A DNA stretch of 64,000 nt, taken from the NCBI RefSeq assembly GCF_033170155.1, contig NZ_CP137079.1:2728001-2792000 (forward strand). The letters are read 5' to 3'. This DNA comes from Raineyella sp. W15-4 (GTDB lineage Bacteria; Actinomycetota; Actinomycetes; Propionibacteriales; Propionibacteriaceae). The notes beneath the pieces were generated by a model. The model made no database searches, was not told the DNA's origin, and saw only the letters and a program-made list of their open reading frames with translations. A program made the translations under genes and the position numbers. Below are positions 1 to 8,092 of this stretch, one piece after another. The first letter of the stretch is position 1; every line of letters starts with the position of its first letter.

Positions 1-890
1 ACCAGCACCGGCGGGGCGATCACCGCGGTGGCGATGGCCGAACTACGCAACAGCGGACCGACCCAGGCCAGGTAGAACTCGCCGAACTCCTGGTTGGCGC
101 GCAAGTAGCGCCCATGTGCCTCCCCGACCCGGCCGAAGGCCTTGACCACGGTGATGCCGCTGACGAACTCGACCATCGTCGACGAGATCCGGGCCAGACG
201 GACGTCCATCTCGGCGGTCTTGACGCCCATCCCGCGCATCGTCCAGGCATAGATCGCCACGTAGATCGGCAGGGTGCCGATGGCCAGCAGTCCCAACCGC
301 CAGTCGACCACGAAGGCGTACGCCAACAGGGCGATCGGCATCACCACGGCCGCAGTCGATTCGACCGGCTGGTGGGCGACCAGCGTGTGCAACGTGGCGG
401 TGTCGTCCTGCACCGCGCTGCGCACCCGGCCGGAGGTGGTGGCGCTGAACCACGACAGTGGCGCACGACCGAGCACGTCGAGAATGTCGTGCCGCAGCAC
501 CGCGCTGAGCTTCACATCAGCGAAGTGGGTGACCAGCAGGGCGACGTAGTACAGGGTGAGTCGGGCGACAAAGGTGCCGACCAGGACCATCAGGACGGCA
601 CTCACCCGGTCAGCGTCCGGCGGGCTCCCGGCGGCCCATGCGCGCAGCAGGACATCGCCCAGCTGGACCAGGGCGATGTAGGGGGCGATGGCCAGCACGG
701 CCGACAGCCCCGCCAGGATCCGGCCGATCAGCAGGCGGGTGGCGATCGGCCGGGTGAGCCGGGCCAGGGCCCGGGCGCCCTCGCGGTGGCGGTCGGCGGC
801 ACCGGCAGCGGCCTCGTCAACCGGTGGCGCGGCGGGAGACGGATGATCGGATCGGCTCGGCGGAACGGTGGAGAGGGTATCAACGCCCAT
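1..890 (-). CDS. ABC transporter, exporter-type membrane domain (3' end outside window)
   Basis: The frame is open from an ATG at 890 to the window edge, giving 296 residues without a stop. It reads as a type-1 exporter transmembrane domain: several hydrophobic helices, then a cytoplasmic helix with the segment SGITVVKAFGRVGEAHGRY that precedes the nucleotide-binding domain in this family. The ATPase half must lie beyond position 1. The start overlaps the end of the ECF ATPase gene by 11 bases, so it is the last in-window gene of an operon read right to left (S component, EcfT, EcfA, this gene). Together with the iron box at the head of the operon and the SIP reductase nearby, this suggests a YbtP/IrtA-like role in siderophore import. 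That role is inferred from context; a drug or peptide exporter is the alternative. Confidence 0.78.
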   Translation of the reverse strand, partial: MGVDTLSTVPPSRSDHPSPAAPPVDEAAAGAADRHREGARALARLTRPIATRLLIGRILAGLSAVLAIAPYIALVQLGDVLLRAWAAGSPPDADRVSAVLMVLVGTFVARLTLYYVALLVTHFADVKLSAVLRHDILDVLGRAPLSWFSATTSGRVRSAVQDDTATLHTLVAHQPVESTAAVVMPIALLAYAFVVDWRLGLLAIGTLPIYVAIYAWTMRGMGVKTAEMDVRLARISSTMVEFVSGITVVKAFGRVGEAHGRYLRANQEFGEFYLAWVGPLLRSSAIATAVIAPPVL

Positions 891-2358
891 GGCGTACGTC
901 CTTCCGTGGCAGGTGCGGCTCCGAGCGGTCCCCGGAGTCCAGTAGGGGCAGCGTGGTGATGGTGTCGGCGCAGGCGGCGATGAGTTCGGGGTCGTGGGTG
1001 ATCACGATGACGACCACGCCGGTGCCGGCCAGGGTCTGCAGGTGGCCGGCGACGGCCTGCAGATGGCGGCGGTCCACGCCGGAGGTCGGCTCGTCGAAGA
1101 TGTAGAAGCGACGCCGGCAGGCCATCGCCGAGGCCACCACCAGCCGCTGCTTCTGTCCACCCGACAGGGACAGCGGGTGACGGTCCGCCAGGTCCGCCAG
1201 GCCGAAGTCGGCCAGCAGGCCGTCCACGTCGACCTCGGCCGCCCCGGCGGGACGCATGCCGACGACGAGTTCCTTGGCCACGGTCTCGGCGAAGAGCTGG
1301 CGGTGCACGTCCTGCATCACCAGGTAGCCCTGCCGCAGCCGCTCCCGGGTCGAGACGGTCCGGCCGTCCAGCCGGATGGTGGCACCGCGCCCGGGCTCGA
1401 CGAGCCCGCAGAGGATCCGGGCGAGGGTGGTCTTGCCCGCACCGTTGACACCGCGCAGGACGTTGACCACACCGGGGGCGAAGGCCATCTGCTCGATGTC
1501 GAGCACCGCCCGCCCGTGGAAGCCGTGGCGGAGGTTCTCGACCACCAGCCCGCCCTGTCCCGACTCGGCCGGACGGTCCGGTGGCGACACCGGCTTCCGG
1601 GTCGTCCGCAGTCCCATCGTGTCCAGCCGGTCCTCGGGCAGGGCGAAGAGCTCGGTGCCGGTGAAACGGTGACGACAGCGTCCGGCCGCCATCACCAGCA
1701 CGTCGTCGACCAGACCGCGCAGGAAGTACAGCCGGTGCTCGGCGATCACCACGGCGTGTCCGGTGGCGCGCAGCCGGCCGATCAGCGCGGCCACGTCGGC
1801 GACGCCCTCCTGGTCCAGGTTGGCGGTCGGCTCATCGAACAGCACCAGCGGCGGCGCAGCGGTCAGGGCCGCGGCGCAGGCGGCCCGCTGCAGCTCCCCG
1901 CCCGACAGCGCCGAGACGGGTCGGTCGAGGAGGTGGCCGGCCCCCAGTTCGTCGGCGGTGGCGAGAATCCGGCGGTGGATGTCGGCCGGGTCATCGCCGC
2001 GGTTCTCCGAGGCGAAGGCCATCTCGGTGCAGACCCGGGTGGTGAAGAACTGGTGTCGGGGATGTTGGAAGACCGTTCCGCTGGTCGATCCGGCCCGCCA
2101 GGGTTCGGTCTCGGGGACCTCCAGGCCACCGACGCGTACGCTCCCCGACAGCACACCTTCGTGGAAGTGCGGGACCAGCCCGTTGAGCAATCGCAGAGCG
2201 GTCGTCTTGCCCGACCCGGACCCGCCGCACAGCAGCGTGGTGGTGCCCGGCTCGACACGCAGGGACAGGTCCTCCAACGACGCCGGGCCGGTGTCAGCAT
2301 CGTCACCGACGGCGTACGCGAATCGAACGTCGGTCACCTCGGCAATCGGCGCGCTCAT
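880..2358 (-). CDS. ECF transporter ATPase, two fused ATP-binding domains
   Basis: A 492-residue cytoplasmic ATPase with two ABC domains in one chain, like a fused EcfA1–EcfA2 pair. The first half has Walker A GGSGSGKTT (about residue 45), signature LSGGE and Walker B LVLFDEPT. The second has Walker A RGVNGAGKTT, signature LSLSGGQKQR and Walker B FYIFDEPTSG. It powers uptake by the EcfT scaffold and S component encoded just upstream. Its start overlaps the ecfT stop by four bases (ATGA) and its end overlaps the next ABC gene, so translation is probably coupled. The operon's first gene has an iron box upstream, so iron-dependent repression is expected. Confidence 0.9.
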   Translation of the reverse strand: MSAPIAEVTDVRFAYAVGDDADTGPASLEDLSLRVEPGTTTLLCGGSGSGKTTALRLLNGLVPHFHEGVLSGSVRVGGLEVPETEPWRAGSTSGTVFQHPRHQFFTTRVCTEMAFASENRGDDPADIHRRILATADELGAGHLLDRPVSALSGGELQRAACAAALTAAPPLVLFDEPTANLDQEGVADVAALIGRLRATGHAVVIAEHRLYFLRGLVDDVLVMAAGRCRHRFTGTELFALPEDRLDTMGLRTTRKPVSPPDRPAESGQGGLVVENLRHGFHGRAVLDIEQMAFAPGVVNVLRGVNGAGKTTLARILCGLVEPGRGATIRLDGRTVSTRERLRQGYLVMQDVHRQLFAETVAKELVVGMRPAGAAEVDVDGLLADFGLADLADRHPLSLSGGQKQRLVVASAMACRRRFYIFDEPTSGVDRRHLQAVAGHLQTLAGTGVVVIVITHDPELIAACADTITTLPLLDSGDRSEPHLPRKDVRHGR

Positions 2359-3143
2359 CGGAGTCCCCCGCCAAGAGTCCCCTCACCGAGCACCGCCCAC
2401 GCGATGATGCCGGCCAGAGCAGCGGCAATCCCCACGTCAGCGAGGCCCCAGCGCAACGGGATGGCGCTGGTGGGTCGGGTCGGGGCGCCGAGCCCTCGGA
2501 CGACCGCCGAGGCACTGAGATCGTCGGCAACACGGGAGGACGAGGCCAGGAACGGCACCAGCAGATACTCCGCGGAGCGCAGCGGATGGGTCAGCCAACC
2601 CCGCCATCCCGGGTCGATGCCGCGGACCTGCATCGCCTCCCTGATGGCGGTCAACTCGCCCCAGGCGATGGGGAAGAAGCGGAACAGCACGGTGATCGGC
2701 ACCGCCAGCACCGACGGCACCCGCCACGCCGCCAGGGCGGCCCGCAGGTGGGCCGGCTGGGTCGACATCAGCACCGCCACAGCCATCCCGATGCTGACCA
2801 TCATCCGAGTGCCCCAGTAGCCGACCACCGTGAGCAGGCCCGGCACCACGCCGGTCCACACCCGCGGCAGGGCCAGCCACAACCACGCCATCGCCGCGAA
2901 CGCGACCAGCCAGCCGATGCCCGCCCGGGCCGGTAGCACGGCCGACAGGCAGGCGACGGTGACCGCGGCAAGCACAAACACCATCGTCTGGGGGACCCGC
3001 CCGTAGGCGAGGACATTGACGACCAGCAACGCCATCAGCTTCGTCCGCGGATCGATCCGCGGCGAACGGGTCATCAGCTGGGGCAACACGGTCCCGGTCC
3101 CACCGGCCGGCGCCCTGTTCCGGACCATCTGCCGCACCGTCAT
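2355..3143 (-). CDS. ECF transporter transmembrane scaffold EcfT
   Basis: A 262-residue integral membrane protein of the CbiQ/EcfT family. The N-terminal segment SPRIDPRTKLMALLVVNVLA is typical of EcfT. Several hydrophobic helices follow, then the cytoplasmic coupling region with EAMQVRGIDPGWRG, matching the conserved A-x-x-x-RG coupling motif that contacts the ATPases. The ATG at 3143 is chosen because it overlaps the stop of the S-component gene (ATGA); upstream in-frame codons would run far into that gene. It connects the S component to the fused ATPase encoded directly downstream. Confidence 0.88.
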   Translation of the reverse strand: MTVRQMVRNRAPAGGTGTVLPQLMTRSPRIDPRTKLMALLVVNVLAYGRVPQTMVFVLAAVTVACLSAVLPARAGIGWLVAFAAMAWLWLALPRVWTGVVPGLLTVVGYWGTRMMVSIGMAVAVLMSTQPAHLRAALAAWRVPSVLAVPITVLFRFFPIAWGELTAIREAMQVRGIDPGWRGWLTHPLRSAEYLLVPFLASSSRVADDLSASAVVRGLGAPTRPTSAIPLRWGLADVGIAAALAGIIAWAVLGEGTLGGGLR

Positions 3144-3817
3144 CGGGCGATTCCAGCCTTGGTGAAGTGCTTGGCGAGGAGCAGCTGCCCGATCCAGCCG
3201 CCGACCGCGCCGGCCGCGGCGGCGACGGCCAGGAAGCCGGTCACCACCGGCAGCGTGAACACTCGCATCCACTCGTCGGCGTACTCGGCCCCCATGCTGG
3301 CGGCGACGTACTCGTGGTAGGCGGTGGGATCGATGAACATCGGCAGCAGCGGACCGATGTACCACAGCGAGAAGGTCGCGTACGCGAGCACGGACAGCCA
3401 CCGATTGCGGTGGTGACCGGCGCGCAACAGCAGGTCACCGATCAGACCCAGCCCGCCCGCAATCAGGATGGTGCCCCAGAAATGACCGGTGAGCACCATC
3501 AGGAAGCCCACCACCACACCCAGCAAGGTCATGGTGCCCATGCGACGGACGCGGGTCTGGAGCAGCACGACCACTGGGCCGTTGAGCAGGATGCCGACGA
3601 GAAACCCCACCAGGGAAGCGAGGGGGTTGATCAGTCCGAGCATGCCGGCGCCGAAGACGATGACGAAGTAGATCGCCGAGAACACCCCGATGTTGATCAG
3701 GTCCCGGGGGCGCAGACCGCCCCCGGTGCGGCGGGGCGGGACCGGACGGGGAGCTGCCGGCGCCGACCTGGGATGGCCGGCTTCCTGGGGGGACGACTCC
3801 GAGAGAGGTGCGGACAT
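3140..3817 (-). CDS. ECF transporter substrate-binding S component, Trep_Strep type
   Basis: A 225-residue membrane protein with about six hydrophobic segments after a proline-rich cytoplasmic N-terminus. The start LRPRDLINIGVFSAIYFVIV and the later FLVGILLNGPVVVLLQTRV and GHFWGTI segments resemble the Trep_Strep family of ECF S components, which confer substrate specificity. The ATG at 3817 is preferred over the one at 3865 because AGGAGGAAG sits just upstream of it. It is the first gene of the operon and lies 55 bases from the iron box at 3872–3890. The family's substrates are poorly defined; a siderophore or metal chelate is inferred here from the iron box and the SIP gene. Confidence 0.82.
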   Translation of the reverse strand: MSAPLSESSPQEAGHPRSAPAAPRPVPPRRTGGGLRPRDLINIGVFSAIYFVIVFGAGMLGLINPLASLVGFLVGILLNGPVVVLLQTRVRRMGTMTLLGVVVGFLMVLTGHFWGTILIAGGLGLIGDLLLRAGHHRNRWLSVLAYATFSLWYIGPLLPMFIDPTAYHEYVAASMGAEYADEWMRVFTLPVVTGFLAVAAAAGAVGGWIGQLLLAKHFTKAGIAR

Positions 3818-3871
3818 GGATTCTTCCTCCTGACGAGCACGGATGAGGCCATCTCCCGAGAACATGAAAAG

Positions 3872-3890
3872 TTAGGTTAGCCTTACCAAA
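3872..3890 (-). promoter_or_regulatory. Iron box (DtxR/IdeR/DmdR-type operator) for the ECF operon
   Basis: The sequence TTAGGTTAGCCTTACCAAA matches 16 of 19 positions of the actinobacterial iron-box consensus TTAGGTTAGGCTAACCTAA. It lies 55 bases upstream of the chosen S-component start, where it would overlap a promoter. Repression by an iron-loaded DtxR-family protein is the expected behaviour; the regulator gene is not in this window. Confidence 0.8.
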
Positions 3891-4112
3891 CACTAAACAC
3901 TGTTCCGACAGATGTTGATGAAGGTAGCATCGGCCCGGCCGGCTGTGTAGAGAGGTGTGTCACACTGGTGGACTGCATCGGGGCAACCGCGCCCCCTTCC
4001 CACTGTCGCCGGCTCGATCCGTGTGACTGATGCCGGATCATGCCGGCCGGTCGATGACCGTAGTGGGACGGACGCGATCGCCCGTACGAGGGGATCAGGT
4101 GGACCGGAACTC

Positions 4113-4478
4113 ATGAGTGCTCAGCACACGCAAGGGCGCGCGGAATGGGTGCCGACGCACGATGGGCGACGGCTCTACGCCATGGTCCTTCCCGTCTCCG
4201 ACACAGACTCGGCGCGCCGGGACGGGGCACCGACCGTGGTGTTCGAAGCGGGTGCCGCGGCGTCCCGCTCCTCCTGGGCTGCCGTGCAGCCAGGGGTGGA
4301 ACGATTCGCGCGAGCGATCGTCTACGACCGTTCGGGCGGTATCGACGGTGACGCCGGCATCGGAGGGGCGACACCGGCCGATTGGAGGATCGTGGCGGGT
4401 TGTGGGTGTGCGCGGTCGTGTGCGTGGAGCTTCGTCCCGCGAGGAGGTTGCCCTACAGAACGAGAACTGATTAGGTAA
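4113..4478 (+). pseudogene. Truncated alpha/beta hydrolase fragment
   Basis: An open frame of 121 residues whose first ~77 resemble the start of an alpha/beta-hydrolase: residues such as PTVVFEAGAAASRSSWAAVQ and FARAIVYDRSG match the first strands and helix of that fold. After YDRSG the sequence stops looking like the family, and the nucleophile elbow, acid and histidine regions are absent. The perfect iron box at 4471–4489 overlaps its final codons. It is most likely a remnant left by deletion. A functional short protein cannot be ruled out but is unlikely. Confidence 0.6.
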
Positions 4479-4489
4479 GGCTTACCTAA
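4471..4489. promoter_or_regulatory. Perfect palindromic iron box upstream of the SIP gene
   Basis: TTAGGTAAGGCTTACCTAA is a perfect 9-base inverted repeat around one central base and fits the DtxR/IdeR/DmdR operator consensus. It lies 166 bases upstream of the SIP start and about 580 bases from the ECF iron box. It most likely controls the SIP transcript, with a rather long leader. Confidence 0.85.
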
Positions 4490-4509
4490 CTTGATCAAGG
4501 GATAGGTGG

Positions 4510-4572
4510 ATGCCGCTGCCGAGGCGGGTCCGCGGCACCCCGGCCCAGGCGGCCGCGGCCGAACTGGCCTGA
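4510..4572 (+). CDS. Possible 20-residue leader ORF between iron box and SIP gene
   Basis: ATG at 4510 opens a 20-codon frame (MPLPRRVRGTPAQAAAAELA) starting 21 bases downstream of the iron box, with a purine-rich GGATAGG just upstream. It ends 83 bases before the SIP start. It may be a leader peptide, a chance ORF in GC-rich sequence, or a relic of the deletion that truncated the neighbouring hydrolase. No family resemblance is visible. Confidence 0.2.
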   Translation: MPLPRRVRGTPAQAAAAELA

Positions 4573-4655
4573 GCGTGTCCGGGAGTACGTGGTCGCCGAC
4601 CTCGGCACCTGCCCGCGACAGGCTCTGCCCCCGGACGTACTGAGAGGACACACCG

Positions 4656-5489
4656 ATGCCGAGCACCAACATGCGGACCACACGGGTCAAGCCCGAGACC
4701 AGCCGCCTGCTCACCCTGCACGTGCTCCGCAGCGAGCAGATCAGCCCGCACTTCAGCCGCGTCACACTTGGGGGCGGTGACATCGCGGCCTTCGTGCCGC
4801 GCGGCTACGACCAGTGGTTCCGGCTCTTCCTTCCGGTCGCCGGCGGGAGCCTGGACCGCGTGCCGAACAAGCTGGATGTGGTCAGCTACCTGCGGTTCCT
4901 GACCGTCTCCAGAGCGGCCCGGCCGGTGTTACGCAGCTACAGCGTGCGGGCCTTCCGGCCCGACGGCCCGGAGGGACCCGAGCTGGACGTCGACTTCGTC
5001 CTGCACGGCTTCACGGACGGCGACTCGCCCGGGCCGGCCGCCACCTGGGCGCTGGCCTGCCTGCCCGGCGATGCGGTCGGGATCCTCGACGAGGGCACCG
5101 GGTTCCGGCTGCCCGGCGATGCCGGGCACCTGCGGATCGTCGCCGACGAGACCGGGCTGCCGGCGACCGCCAACATCCTCGCCTCGCTCCCCGACGGGAT
5201 CACCGGGGATGTGGTCCTGGAAATCCCCGACGAGGCCGACCGCCAGGACCTGAGTGCCCCGGCGGGCGTCGAGGTCACCTGGCTGGCCCGCAACAACCAC
5301 GACCAACCGCCGGGCCGGCTCGCGCTCGCCGCCGCCCTCGATCTGCCGGCACCACCGGAGCCGTCGAGGCCATGGTTCGGGTTCACGGTCGGTGAGCAGG
5401 CGCTCGCGTCGGGCGTACGCCGGCACTGGGTCTCCGGCGGCCAGCCCAAGGACCGGCTGATGTTCTGTGGTTACTGGCGGGCGGAGTGA
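4656..5489 (+). CDS. Siderophore-interacting protein (FAD-dependent ferric-siderophore reductase)
   Basis: A 277-residue cytoplasmic flavoprotein of the ViuB/SIP family, which reduces Fe(III) bound to imported siderophores to release iron. Residues 15–120 form the FAD-binding barrel with the R-x-Y-S motif (RSYSVR, about 93–98). The C-terminal NAD(P)H-binding part ends in FCGYWR, typical of this family. AGAGGA lies 9 bases before the ATG. The gene sits behind a perfect iron box and across a ~840-bp gap from the iron-boxed ECF/ABC operon. In IrtA of mycobacteria a SIP domain is fused to an exporter-fold importer, so this arrangement may be a split version of that system. Confidence 0.9.
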   Translation: MPSTNMRTTRVKPETSRLLTLHVLRSEQISPHFSRVTLGGGDIAAFVPRGYDQWFRLFLPVAGGSLDRVPNKLDVVSYLRFLTVSRAARPVLRSYSVRAFRPDGPEGPELDVDFVLHGFTDGDSPGPAATWALACLPGDAVGILDEGTGFRLPGDAGHLRIVADETGLPATANILASLPDGITGDVVLEIPDEADRQDLSAPAGVEVTWLARNNHDQPPGRLALAAALDLPAPPEPSRPWFGFTVGEQALASGVRRHWVSGGQPKDRLMFCGYWRAE

Positions 5490-5578
5490 CCGATCGGTCG
5501 AGGCCGCGCGGCCGCCGCCCACAACTCATGATCTGAGGCCGCAGAGATCCATGGCAACGCGTTGCTCAGATTCGGCTT

Positions 5579-5612
5579 GCCGTATCGACGTTTGCGCCGT
5601 ATCGACGTCTGC
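5579..5612. repeat. Two tandem 17-bp copies
   Basis: GCCGTATCGACGTTTGC at 5579–5595 is followed directly by GCCGTATCGACGTCTGC, differing at one base. It lies in the 218-bp gap between the SIP gene and the oxidoreductase, where no gene is visible. Confidence 0.7.
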
Positions 5613-5621
5613 GCAGCGGGG

Positions 5622-5655
5622 CATGTCGTATTGCCGGTTTGCGATGACTCACAGC
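5622..5655 (+). repeat. Dispersed 34-bp repeat, copy 1
   Basis: This stretch matches 27–28 of 34 bases with 10227–10260. The shared core is TTTGCGATGACTC. Copy 2 begins exactly at the right end of the IS3-type element, so the two copies bracket the accessory block. Confidence 0.6.
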
Positions 5656-5707
5656 GCTGAAATTGGGCAGGATGCCTATCGCGCAGCCGGCAAAACCTCC
5701 CCGCACG

Positions 5708-6688
5708 TCACAGCTTCGGTGCGAGGATGATCTTGCCGTTCGCGCCGCTCTCGACGCGGCGATGCGCCTCCGCGGCGTCTTCGAGGGCGAAGACCTCGCC
5801 GACCACCGGCTTGATTGCTCCCAGTCGCACGCCGGCGCGCAGAAAGGCTCCCATGCGGGCCACCGTCACCGGATCGAGGGTGTGCTCGAAACTCGCGTAA
5901 GTGAAGATTCGCAGCCCGACACCCACCGGGAACGGCGTGGGGCGAGAGTCGAGGAAGCCGGCGACGACCAGGGTGGCACCGGGGCCGGCCGCCGTCACCA
6001 ACTGCTGCTGACCGGGACCACGAACCAGGTCCAGGACGATCTCGGCTCCGCCACCGGTGACCTCACGGACACCCTCGGCAAGATCCACGCCCTCGGTCAC
6101 GACGACGGCCGCCGCACCGGCCGCGACGAGCTCCTCCCGCTTGGCGTCCTCACGCGTGAGAGCGATCGGGATCGCCCCGATCTGGTTCGCGATCTGGATC
6201 GCGGACCGCCCGACGCTCCCGGAGGCGGCCGAAATCAACACGCGATCACCCGGGCGCATACCTGCCTTCTCGACCAGGGCGCCGTATGCCGTCGAGAAAC
6301 CGACCCACGTCGCGGCGGCGGTGATCGCGTCCATGCCGTCCGGACGCGGGATCACGTGCTGCGCAGCCAGGACCGTGTAATCAGCGTAGGTTCCGGCGGC
6401 CGCCGCGTTCGGGACCGCGCTGACGAGCACCGACTGCCCAACCTCAAGGCTGGTCACTCCGCTGCCGACGGCATCAACCACGCCAGACGCCTCCACCCCG
6501 AGACGGGCGCGGGGCAACGGGACCGGCGCCGGTGAGCTCCCGGCGCGCATCATCAGGTCCAGGGGATTGACCGCAGTCGCCTCGATCCTGACCCGGACTT
6601 CGCCGGGGCCCGGCTCCGGGACCGCCTCGTCCGTCACGCGGAGCACTTCGGGTCCGCCGAACTCATCGAACACAACAACGCGCGGCAT
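5708..6688 (-). CDS. Quinone-oxidoreductase-like MDR family protein (NADP-dependent)
   Basis: A 326-residue medium-chain dehydrogenase/reductase without obvious structural-zinc cysteines, so of the quinone oxidoreductase type. The GroES-like part runs to about residue 120 (GPGEVRVRIEATAVNPLDL, LGVEASGVVDAVGSGV). The Rossmann part carries DRVLISAASGSVGRSAIQIA. The ATG at 6688 follows GAAGGAG at good spacing; a longer frame to 6850 would overlap the divergent regulator's promoter. It is divergent from an HxlR regulator 80 bases away, a common pairing for electrophile- or quinone-responsive reductases. Substrate is unknown. Confidence 0.88.
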   Translation of the reverse strand: MPRVVVFDEFGGPEVLRVTDEAVPEPGPGEVRVRIEATAVNPLDLMMRAGSSPAPVPLPRARLGVEASGVVDAVGSGVTSLEVGQSVLVSAVPNAAAAGTYADYTVLAAQHVIPRPDGMDAITAAATWVGFSTAYGALVEKAGMRPGDRVLISAASGSVGRSAIQIANQIGAIPIALTREDAKREELVAAGAAAVVVTEGVDLAEGVREVTGGGAEIVLDLVRGPGQQQLVTAAGPGATLVVAGFLDSRPTPFPVGVGLRIFTYASFEHTLDPVTVARMGAFLRAGVRLGAIKPVVGEVFALEDAAEAHRRVESGANGKIILAPKL

Positions 6689-6768
6689 GACGTCTCCTTC
6701 TCCTCGCGGCCTGCCTGATAAAGACCACGTTAGGAAGCGCTGAGGCACCGAGAGGTACCTTCGCAGGT

Positions 6769-7122
6769 GTGCAGAACGTCGCCGGCCCGGCCTTCCTCTC
6801 GGACTGCCCCACCCGCCTGACGCAGGAAATCCTGGCAGACAAGTGGGCACCCTTGGTCATCTTCGGCCTCAGCAAGCAGCCCCGCCGTCACGGCGAACTC
6901 CTCAACCTGATCGGCGGCGTCTCCCGAAAGGTGCTGACCGAGACGCTGCGCCGCCTGCAGGGCTACGGACTGGTCGAGCGGCACGCAGACTCGGCCCGAT
7001 CGATCGCCTACGACCTGACCGAACTGGGGCGGACCCTGATCGAGCCGATCGAGACGCTAACCGCCTGGGGCCGAGATCACAGCGCCGACGTGGCCGACTT
7101 TCAGGACGCCGCCAATATCTGA
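6769..7122 (+). CDS. HxlR-family transcriptional regulator
   Basis: A 117-residue winged-helix protein. CPTRLTQEILADKWAPLVIF begins the HxlR domain, and GVSRKVLTETLRRLQGYGLVER is the recognition-helix region. The start is taken as GTG at 6769; no strong ribosome binding site is visible, so the message may be leaderless. It is divergent from the MDR oxidoreductase and probably controls it. The 80-bp intergenic region holds the palindrome AGGTACCT at 6753–6760. HxlR proteins often sense aldehydes or quinones, consistent with that partner. Confidence 0.88.
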   Translation: MQNVAGPAFLSDCPTRLTQEILADKWAPLVIFGLSKQPRRHGELLNLIGGVSRKVLTETLRRLQGYGLVERHADSARSIAYDLTELGRTLIEPIETLTAWGRDHSADVADFQDAANI

Positions 7123-7424
7123 GGACTGCACGTAGCACGCCATAGGCTTTCGACCCCTCGGAAACTCGACGTCGACCCGACAGCGTGCGAGCTCAGCGCT
7201 CGTCGCGAGCGACCCACGCTGCGTGCGTCAAAGTCTCCATGTGGTATTGCTCGTCCGCGGCGCCTCAGACCTGACTTGGTTCAGGTGACCGTATTCCGCG
7301 TTGCGGCAGCCGTTTGGCTAGGGGCTTTGCTGGTGGGGGTGTGCACTAGGAAGTGTGGTCGGTAGCCTGTTTCGGTGGGGTCGTTCGTGCGGAAGGTTGA
7401 AGCGCCCCAGGTTCTCTGCCGCCC

Positions 7425-8092
7425 TCATACGGGTTGCGGCTCTCGGTTGAGGGTCGCGTAGTGGGCGGTCTCGAACTCCACAGGGCTGATCATGCCAAGG
7501 GACCCGTGTAGGCGTCTCTGGTTGTACCAGTCGACCCAGCCGGCGGTCGCGTACTCGACGTCCGCCAGGGTCTTGTAGGGCCCGTCGTGGAAGACGGTGG
7601 TGCGGATGCACTCGGCTTTGTAGAGGCCGTTGATGGTCTCCATCAGCGCGTTGTCATAGGCGTCGCCCACTGATCCGATCGAGGGATGGATGTCCTCGAT
7701 TCCCAGATGCTCAGTCAACCTGATCGAGGTGTACTGGGACCCTGCGTCGGAGTGGTGGATCAGCTCCTTGGCAACGACCGGGTGGCCGTCGTGGTCACGC
7801 TGCCAGAGCGCCATCCGCAGTGGGATCATCACCAGGTCGGTCTCCTTCGAGGTCGAGGCGTGCCAGGCCACGATCCGTTGGGAGAACACGTCCACGATGA
7901 ACGCAACGTAGACCCATGCCGGGGACCACGTCCTGACGTAGGTGAAGTCGGTCACCCAGACCCGGTTCGGCGCCGGCGCGGTGAAGTCACGGTTGAGCAG
8001 GTCACCGGCACGGATCCCGTCCTTGGCCGGGATCGTGGTCCGGACGCCCTTGTCGCGCCTGATCCCGGACAGGCCGAGGGTGCGCATGGCCC
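7425..8092 (-). pseudogene. IS3 orfB transposase, 3' fragment (catalytic core)
   Basis: About 221 residues carrying the integrase-type catalytic core: VWVTDFTYVRTW gives the first Asp, HHSDAGSQYTS the second, and GDAYDNALMETINGLYKAE the region of the final Glu. The fragment ends in the family's WYNQRRLHGSLG motif. It is separated from its own N-terminal part (9546–9866) by the IS256 insertion and has no start signal, so it should not be made as a complete transposase. Confidence 0.88.
8085..8092. repeat. 8-bp target-site duplication, left copy (right copy 9546–9553)
   Basis: CATGGCCC occurs directly outside both ends of the IS256 element. Eight bases is the usual duplication for this family, and removing the element plus one copy restores an uninterrupted orfB frame across SVDRAM–RTLGLSG. 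Confidence 0.9.

Noticed and set aside
3818-3865. Upstream ATG at 3865 as the S-component start
   Set aside because: The ATG at 3817 has a strong ribosome binding site, and the earlier one lies almost against the iron box, leaving no room for a leader.
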